From Malachius bipustulatus (taxonomy: Eukaryota; Arthropoda; Insecta; Coleoptera; Melyridae): 64,000 nt of DNA. How positions within the stretch are numbered: the first letter of the stretch is position 1; every line of letters begins with the position of its first letter. The translations under genes were made by a program, and so were the position numbers. Shown in pieces: positions 58,303 to 64,000 of the stretch. The notes below the pieces were generated by a model, which made no database searches, was not told the DNA's origin, and saw nothing but the letters and a program-made list of their open reading frames with translations. The stretch covers positions 90,826,186 to 90,890,185 of the forward strand of contig OU342630.1 of NCBI GenBank assembly GCA_910589415.1. Direction: 5' to 3'.

Positions 58303-58750
58303 ACACCAGAGACTTTTAGGCAGTAAAAATGATGCTTCTTGGAAATTTGAAATATAACCAGTTTTTGCCTTTGTGCAGGTCTGTTACTAAACCTACGATT
58401 TAGATCTGCCTTCCCTTGTAAGTATTAGCCAAGTTCTAACTTGACTTGAATCTTGAATTTCATTTCGTTTTCGACTTTCAAGGGTTCACGAGTGTGACTG
58501 GGTGTGTATGTACGTGGTGAACTGGTGAATGCTTTTGTTTCCCATGTTAATGAGAATAAGGTAAGTGGACATATTTTTGAGCTAAACAAAACGTAGAATA
58601 TTTAATTTTTGTTAGCATTTCGATGTTTTACCTATTATTTTCGCATTTGAAGGGGAATATAAGGGATATACAGACTGATATCAGTTTGGTATGGGATTGT
58701 GAACAAATGATAAATAATTATGGAGTTGCCTAATATTAATTTTTTTACAG

Positions 58751-58913
58751 ATTGACTACAAAATTTCCTTCCACGACAACGACGGCCTTATTTTAAATTG
58801 GGATAAATATTTTGATGCGCTTGTGAAGTTTTTATCAAGCGATGGTCACGTGAAAGACAAACAAATAAGAGGACTGGTAGAGAAAGTTAGGGACACTCCC
58901 GATTTACCAGAAA
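58751..58913 (+). CDS. Unplaced insect protein family, exon a
   Basis: Acceptor TTTTTTACAG, donor AAA|GTGAGT. 54 codons plus one base read IDYKISFHDNDGLILNWDKY, FDALVKFLSSDGHVKDKQIR and GLVEKVRDTPDLPE. A preceding open stretch (58501-58560) ends at a GTAAGT donor and would join in frame, but it has no start codon and an in-frame stop lies just before it. I recognise the protein as similar to the C-terminal half of an uncharacterised, repetitive insect family, and its function is unknown. It is on the opposite strand to Ddr and upstream of its first visible exon. Codon use and clean splice signals suggest a gene or a fairly young copy rather than random sequence. Confidence 0.55.
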
Positions 58914-59074
58914 GTGAGTACCTATAATAATTTGTTTACCTACCGTTCATACATCTGTTAGATATGTACATATTTCCAAAATTTCTCAATAATTTAAAAA
59001 AAGCTTAAGCTTTTGAATACTCTAGGGTTTGTTGAGTCTATACTGTTAAACCTAAACCAAATTTACTCTTACAG

Positions 59075-59448
59075 ATGGAAAAAATGCAGCGATTCTTTGG
59101 GCGTTGCATGGGTACTTCGTCCCAACAAAATTAATGGTCGTCAAGAAGGATGCCAAGAAAATTAACAACCGTTATACAATTAAGGACTCCCAAGAATCTT
59201 TTACATTCATAGGAAAATCACAACAAGATGTGGAGGACCACCTTCTACATATCAAGAGTATGAAAACCTCTATTCAGCCGTTTATATGTTACGTGGGAGA
59301 AGATATTTTATTAGTGTATTTTTTAATAAAAAAATACACTATTGAGGACGACATCACTTTTCGAAAATCACCCAAACTCATCAAATGTCCACCGATCCTG
59401 ACCCCCAGATCACGAAAAAGTGGTTTTCCAAAATTCACCTGCCCACGA
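59075..59448 (+). CDS. Unplaced insect protein family, exon b
   Basis: Acceptor CTCTTACAG. The split codon gives Asn, then GKNAAILWALHGYFVPTKLM, VVKKDAKKINNRYTIKDSQE, SFTFIGKSQQDVEDHLLHIK and SMKTSIQPFICYVGEDILL. The arrangement (W.LHGYFVPTK ... KK..R.TIKDSQESF..(I)G .. DVE.HL ... QPF(I)..VG) recurs in many insect proteins of unknown function. The frame stays open into (TA)n sequence, where a Penelope-like element has inserted, so the true 3' border is uncertain: either a donor was lost or this is the point of disruption. A final exon candidate of the same family is at 63192-63329. Confidence 0.6.
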
Positions 59449-59464
59449 TATATATATATATATT

Positions 59465-59495
<31 letters not shown>

Positions 59496-59503
59496 TTATA
59501 TAC
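59449..59503. repeat. (TA)n microsatellite, left flank of Penelope-like element
   Basis: About 50 bp of TATATATATTTATATA-type sequence. A matching (TA)n tract lies at 61530-61553 on the other side of the retroelement, as if insertion split or generated it. The ORF translation through it (YIYIYLYIY) is not a protein. Confidence 0.85.
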
Positions 59504-59580
59504 ACAAAAAGGGTTCAGTACTGGGGACGTTGTCAACTAAAATTTTCTAGGCTAGAGTGTACTCTTTATTGTTCTCCAAG

Positions 59581-59610
59581 CTTTCGAGAATCAATCATTC
59601 TCTTCTTCAG
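59581..59610 (-). ncRNA. Hammerhead-ribozyme-like motif in PLE 3' region
   Basis: The minus strand reads CTGAAGA, an extra A, GAGAAT, a 5-nt loop (GATTG), ATTCTC, then GAAAG. CUGANGA plus GAAA around a 6-bp helix II is the conserved core layout of hammerhead ribozymes, which are known from Penelope-like elements; position 7 of the core tolerates any base. The one-base insertion between the core and helix II, and the lack of clear helices I and III, make activity doubtful. Confidence 0.4.
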
Positions 59611-60107
59611 GGATCTAAAATTAATTAAACGACAATAAACACAACAAGTCAACAGTTGGTGGCATGAACTTACTCCAATGTGAGGTTTACAATTTAAAAT
59701 CCAACAAAATCAAAAATCTCAGGGAACATTCCCTCTCAGCAGGAGACATGAGTGGCAATAATTAACGAGGACATACAAAATCTTCACACAAACAGTTGTA
59801 ACACGTTAAAAACCGTCAATCGGTTGATCAAAACTAATATAAAACTACATGATTGACTTAAAACAATTAAAATACAATTAAATCTGTTACATCTTAAAAA
59901 CGATGGCCATCTTAGTGAAGAGAAAACAGCAGGCAGATGGTGTGTGCGCCGGGCAGTCGGGGCTGTCGTGACGTCAGTAGGCATGCGTGGTTGTGGCAAT
60001 TCACTAAATTTCGACTCGATGCATTGTTGTCATATTGTGTCGAATGTAGCTTAACCCAAGGATTGGTTAGTAACTAGAGAATTCGGAGACACCAGGGGGT
60101 CTAAATT

Positions 60108-61526
60108 TTAGGCTGAGTCATTTAGTTGTGAGTCAACCAATCCCCTTTTATTAATTAATAATAAATATGAGTAAATGGCACTCAAACCCTCAATATCAGA
60201 TCTTTTATTAATGGAGTACATCTCCTTCTGAATCTCCACCATTTCCAGAAAGGATCGCTTTCTGTAATTTCTTTCTGTTAAGATAACCGATGCCTCGTTA
60301 AAATTGGGGGTATGCCCTTGATCAGCCTTATGCTGTGCTAGAATACATCTCTGGTTGTTTAATCTACAGTCACTCCGATGTAAAGTGACCCTAGAATTTA
60401 GAGATCTCCCAGTTTGACCTATATATACTGCGTCGCATTCTGAGCAAGGGATGCGATAGACGACGTTTGTTCTCTGTCCCGTCTCTGTTTTGTCCTTTGT
60501 TTTATTGAAAATTTTGTTACCTAGTAGTGAGATGTTTCTTTTTGCAATTTTTATATTCGGTGTGTATTCTCTTAATACTTTGATAAGTTTTGGGGTAAGT
60601 TCTCTAATCCAAGGTACTGACATGAATTTGTTGTTATCAATGATGTTATTGTTGTCAGTATTGTTATGTGAGACTCCAACAGTAACTCTCGGCCCACCGA
60701 CCCCACGAGCAGATGCAGGACCAATGCCTCCCTCAGGGTTGCTAAATAAAAGTTTATTAAGCAATCTAGGTGGATATGAATTGTCGATAAATATGTTGTA
60801 CAGGATTCTAAGGTTTTTGTTGAATAGGGAATGATGGCAGATCTTGTGGATTCTACTTTTCATCTCTAAAACTAAATTTATTTTGATTTTTTCCTCATGG
60901 TATGAAAAATAGTTAAGCAACCTCCCTGAGTTAGAGGGTTTTCTATACCAGTCCAAGATAATAGTTCCATCCGTTCCCCTTATCACCCTTGTATCTAAAA
61001 AGGGGACAGATCTGTCAGTTTCTCTCTCTAAAGTGAAAGATAAAAATTCGTTGTCATTATTGACTAGTTGGAAGATGTTATCAACTTGGTTAGCTGGTAC
61101 TGTACAAATAATATCATCAACATATTTCTTGATAATAGGTATGTCATAGGATATCTTGCTAATTACCCTGTCAAGCAAGGCGTCCATAACATATGCCGCG
61201 ATGATAGGAGAGACACAAGAGCCCATCGGAGTCCCCAAAATTTGTTTGTAAAAATCCCCTTGAAAAGTGAATATCGTTGTATCATATACAAATTCTAGGA
61301 GTTCGAGAAATTGAACCAAGGACATATCACAATGTCGCCCAATCGAATCCCACTTTAATTCAATGCTTTCTTTAGCTAGTTGGTATGGAATATTTGTAAA
61401 AAGGGAAACAACATCTAAGCTCATCAAGACATAACCCTCAGGCAACTGAAACTCATTTGCTATTTGCGAGAATTCAAAGGCATCCCTAATATAATACCTA
61501 TTTTCTGTGTTGTATGCTGCAGTCAA
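60108..61526 (-). CDS. Penelope-like reverse transcriptase with GIY-YIG endonuclease
   Basis: About 470 codons ending at TGA/TAA near 60108. RT motifs in order: SLDVVSLFTNIP (about residues 36-47, first catalytic Asp), LGTPMGSCVSPIIAAYVMD (97-115), KKYVDDI (133-139, YVDD catalytic pair), VPFLDTRVIRG (174-184), WYRKPSNSGRLLNYFSYH (193-210). A linker follows, then a GIY-YIG nuclease: VVYRIPCSECDAVYIGQTGR (355-374), with a CxxC pair, then SLNSRVTLH and a Glu-bearing FLEMVEIQKE (426-435). This domain order is specific to Penelope-like elements. The N-terminal RT part (normally well over 100 further residues) is missing, and the frame begins right at the (TA)n tract, so the first codon is not a true start. 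No internal stops or frameshifts are visible. The plus-strand ORFs across this interval are shadows. Confidence 0.93.
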   Translation of the reverse strand: MTAAYNTENRYYIRDAFEFSQIANEFQLPEGYVLMSLDVVSLFTNIPYQLAKESIELKWDSIGRHCDMSLVQFLELLEFVYDTTIFTFQGDFYKQILGTPMGSCVSPIIAAYVMDALLDRVISKISYDIPIIKKYVDDIICTVPANQVDNIFQLVNNDNEFLSFTLERETDRSVPFLDTRVIRGTDGTIILDWYRKPSNSGRLLNYFSYHEEKIKINLVLEMKSRIHKICHHSLFNKNLRILYNIFIDNSYPPRLLNKLLFSNPEGGIGPASARGVGGPRVTVGVSHNNTDNNNIIDNNKFMSVPWIRELTPKLIKVLREYTPNIKIAKRNISLLGNKIFNKTKDKTETGQRTNVVYRIPCSECDAVYIGQTGRSLNSRVTLHRSDCRLNNQRCILAQHKADQGHTPNFNEASVILTERNYRKRSFLEMVEIQKEMYSINKRSDIEGLSAIYSYLLLINKRGLVDSQLNDSA

Positions 61527-61550
61527 AATATTTATATATATATATATATA

Positions 61551-63000
61551 TATTTCTCCAAAATCGCGAAATTTCGATTTTCAAAACGCTCCTGTAGCTT
61601 TATCTTTCAAGATTAGTGAATGAAATTTTGGATCCTTGTAAAGCCTTGGAACGACGTTAGATTTTCGTTGAAAAAAATTCCTAAAGTCGCGTTAATTTTA
61701 CAGGGTGTCCTTTCAAAATTCCCCATATCCCGTTTTTGTCATCTCATTTCAGGTCGCAGTTTTCAATCTAGGGGACTGAAATTTTTGTGGGAGTAAGATA
61801 TCTATAAGAACTGGTCTGGTATTGTACTTGAGCAAAATCGGCCAAGCCGTTTCAAAATGGCAGCCATTTGAATTTTTGGAAAAATTGCTTTTTTTTGAAC
61901 CCCTGTATGAGTAAGATGGAAAAATAACTTTGAAACTAAATCAACATGATTGGATGAAAATTAATTGAAATTTGATTTAATGTTATAAAATTTACATTAC
62001 TTTTATTAATAAGCCAGTGGAGTGGGTAGGAAAAGGGTAAATTTCTCTAACAATTTATGAGCACATTTTTGAGGGAATTAAATTGAAATTTTCACAGCAG
62101 GCAACTATACTAATAGCCTCTAGCCCTTAAAAATTTCAAGAAGTAAATAAGAAAAATGGCGGAGTTATTCGATTTTTTTTTACATGATGTTTATTTCTCT
62201 AAAATTTTAAAAACGGTCCTGTAGCTTCACCTTTCAAGATTAATGAACGAAATTTTATACTCTTGTGAAACTTAGAGATGACGTTTGATTTTCGTAAAAA
62301 ATATTTTCCTAAAGTTTTGTTACTTTTACAGGGTGTCCCTCCAAATTTCCAAAAAAAAAAAACGGTCAATAGGCACGGTTTCTGGTCGCAGTTTTCAATT
62401 TAGGGGGCTGAAATTTCTTTTGTAGTAATATATATAACTGCAAGTAGTCGTCTGGTTCTGTGTTTGAGTAAAATCGGAAGAGCCGTTCCAAAATGGCTGC
62501 CTTTTAAATTTTAGGAAAAATTGATAGATTTTGAACCTCTAAGTTAGAAACAAAAACTTTTAAACAAAATTAGCATTATTGGAAGAATAGTTATTGAAAT
62601 TTTAGTTATTGCAATAAAATTTGCATTTTTTTTATTATTAAGCCAGTGGCGTGGGTAGGAAAAGGGTAAAAAAGTCTAAATTTCTATATAGCCGTTTATT
62701 CTATTTTTCTATTTTTGTACTAATCGAACTGAAATTTTTCCAGTAGATAACTATACTAATAACCCTTAACTCTGAAAATTTTCAAGAAGCAAATAAGAAA
62801 AATGGCGGAGATATTCGAATAATTTTTAAATTAATTATGTTTATTCCTCTAAAATTTTAAATTTTCAGTTTTCAAAGCTCCCTTTTCACTTTTTCAGTTC
62901 CATTGAAGGTAGTGTAAAAAATAGTATTTTTTAGGTAAAGTCAGCCAGTGGCGGGCAAAGGAAAAGGGGCAAAATTGTTTAATTTTACCATTTATTTTTG
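61551..63000. repeat. Tandem repeat, about 628-bp unit, 2 full copies and a short third
   Basis: CCTGTAGCTT(T/C)A(T/C)CTTTCAAGAT occurs at 61591 and 62218; ACAGGGTGTCC at 61700 and 62328; AGCCAGTGG(A/C)GTGGGTAGGAAAAGGGTAAA at 62012 and 62640. Spacing is thus 627-629 bp. A third, shortened unit gives AGCCAGTGGCGGGCAAAGGA at 62943, 303 bp on. Units are about 80 percent alike. Each full unit contains one CAGGGTGTCC end-like motif. Confidence 0.8.
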
Positions 63001-63191
63001 GTTTTGTTAAATTTAAAAATCCATTCTAAGGCACGTTTTCAAACGAAGTGAAATGCAATTTTCACAGTAAACCACTACGCTAATATGACCTGACTAGGGA
63101 AAATTTCAGAAAGCCAATTTAAAAAGCGGTGAAAATATTCATAATTGAATCGCATAAAAATACACTATTTCTGCGATTGATGCGCAAGAAG

Positions 63192-63329
63192 GTTTTAAAT
63201 ATTGGTAACATATCTGTATATTTTGATGATATCAGATACAATTTTAAAAATTTTGTCAGAGCATTTGACATTTGTTTTAAAATTATTTATTTATTCGATC
63301 TTGAATTTCGTCCAGCAAACATTTTATAG
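63192..63329 (+). CDS. Unplaced insect protein family, last-exon candidate
   Basis: The frame reads VLNIGNISVYFDDIRYNFKN, FVRAFDICFKIIYLFDLEFR, PANIL and TAG (63327-63329). The (F/V)YFDDI(R/K)Y.........A.DICFKI(I/F).(L/V)F.L..(R)P pattern is the usual C-terminus of the same uncharacterised family as 58751-59448, so this is probably its terminal exon, now 3.7 kb away beyond a Penelope-like element and a tandem repeat. An AG just before 63192 could be the acceptor, but it lacks a pyrimidine tract. Confidence 0.5.
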   Translation, partial: VLNIGNISVYFDDIRYNFKNFVRAFDICFKIIYLFDLEFRPANIL

Positions 63330-63339
63330 TTTTATTGAA

Positions 63340-64000
63340 AGCTTTTTTTTATAATTTTAAGTCAAAAAACGATACGTCTAGGGTTCACATTTTGTCTGAC
63401 ACATTAAAAAATCTATTATGTTCCGTTATGGTATGTTCCGCCTCGAATGTGTATTGTCTAAAATAAAATATGTTTCTTTTTCAATTTTTTTGTTTGAACT
63501 ATAATAATTCCCGCACTTTCCGGTGTTGGCAAAATTTGGCAACACTGCATAATAGATCGATCAATGGATACATTGAGTTAATAAATGAAATAATTGTTAA
63601 CATAAATAAAATAATGAATCAATTAATGAAATACGTAAGAACAGCGTACATGATTAATGCTGAAAATTAAATGCGTTCCTTGTAGGAATGGACGATTTTG
63701 ATTGAATGTATAAATAATATTCGTTGAGAAAACTAACAATGATTGTTGACACAATGTACGGTCTTTATACTATCCACAAATCTGAGTTGTGGATTAATTA
63801 ACGTTGTTGCCAGTTCAATGAACATTGTTCTTAATATTAACAAATTGCGATTATAAAAAGCATAATCAAAATGTTAACATTAATAAATGCTTGTACATTA
63901 ATTCAATAAATATAATTGATTAATCAACTACGAAAAATAATCGATTGATAACTATAGCTTCGTTGTCCCAATAAAACTGATAGTTGGACAAATTTTAATT
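63340..64000. other. AT-rich end of window with scattered short repeats
   Basis: Many AATGAAC, ATTAATG, AACAATG and CAATAAA-type words recur without strict period, like the vocabulary of the 21-bp repeats at 58240. It may be the other flank of a larger element around the unplaced gene, or plain AT-rich DNA. No gene was seen. Confidence 0.3.

Larger units (their letters stand above)
59504..61530 (-). mobile_element. Penelope-like element, 5'-truncated
   Basis: On the minus strand the order is truncated RT, GIY-YIG nuclease, about 600 bp of 3' untranslated sequence with a hammerhead-like motif, then the (TA)n tract. Both ends abut (TA)n sequence. The coding part is open for over 470 codons without a stop, so the insertion is probably recent relative to the LINE remnants here. 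Confidence 0.85.

Noticed and set aside
58124..58306. ORF with NAFIV repeats
   Set aside because: Antisense reading of three 21-bp tandem repeats.
59420..59638. 72-codon ORF with YIYIYIYIF repeats
   Set aside because: Translation of a (TA)n microsatellite and retroelement 3' sequence.
60490..60834. 114-codon plus-strand ORF
   Set aside because: Antisense to the Penelope-like RT/GIY-YIG frame, which explains the openness.
1..64000. CRISPR arrays, bacterial operons, rRNA genes
   Set aside because: No evenly spaced direct repeats with unique spacers, no ribosome-binding pattern and no rRNA motifs; the splice sites and TE content are eukaryotic.
53945..64000. Signal-peptide exon of Ddr
   Set aside because: No minus-strand frame with a start Met, hydrophobic core and a donor leaving one base of a split codon was convincing; it is probably beyond the window.

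Overview
The window looks like insect nuclear DNA. It is AT-rich, has spliced exons with GT-AG borders, and is packed with decayed transposable elements (TEs) typical of large insect genomes: several non-LTR lineages, a BEL/Pao fragment, a Penelope-like element, DUF4817-type transposases and very long terminal-inverted-repeat (TIR) elements. The order cannot be fixed from sequence alone. A beetle or hemipteran-like repeat landscape is a guess.

One recognisable host gene runs through most of the window on the minus strand: a discoidin domain receptor (Ddr-like) tyrosine kinase. Six consecutive internal exons are present (53839-53944, 25802-26033, 14544-14691, 10412-10591, 7132-7265, 5978-6185). 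They encode about 335 residues that cover the collagen-binding discoidin domain and the discoidin-like domain. All five junctions keep phase exactly. The signal-peptide exon should lie above 53944, probably outside the window. The juxtamembrane, transmembrane and kinase exons should lie below position 1. The introns are large (27.8 kb, 11.1 kb, 4.0 kb, 3.1 kb, 0.9 kb) and hold nearly everything else.

Intron content, low to high coordinates. 0.4-1.0 kb is a LINE tail. 3.1-4.1, 12.5-14.4, 17.3-18.1, 19.4-20.4, 22.5-25.6, 27.7-30.3, 38.0-38.8, 40.8-41.5 and 55.8-57.2 kb hold long-TIR elements. Most end in CAGGG...CCCTG flanked by TA; some ends are mutated or variant. LINE pieces lie at 18.8, 21.8-22.4, 22.7-25.3, 30.4-31.5, 39.5, 45.8-46.5, 49.6 and 57.7 kb. 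Decayed DUF4817/DDE transposases lie at 15.5-16.3 (minus) and 50.1-51.2 kb (plus). A BEL/Pao fragment lies at 36.1-36.8 kb, a tRNA-like SINE head near 46.6 kb, and two short MITEs at 11.1 and 43.6 kb.

The far right (58.5-63.3 kb) carries plus-strand exons of an unplaced insect protein family. A 5'-truncated Penelope-like element (reverse transcriptase plus GIY-YIG nuclease, minus strand) sits in a (TA)n tract between those exons, followed by a tandem repeat of about 628 bp.

The most interesting signal is the long-TIR family. One palindromic copy (55765-57186) keeps an intact 58-residue N-terminal DUF4817-type transposase ORF between two arms of nearly 600 bp, which ties these otherwise non-coding palindromes to a transposase. 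Another copy landed precisely at a TA inside a LINE reverse transcriptase, and the inferred empty site reads in frame.
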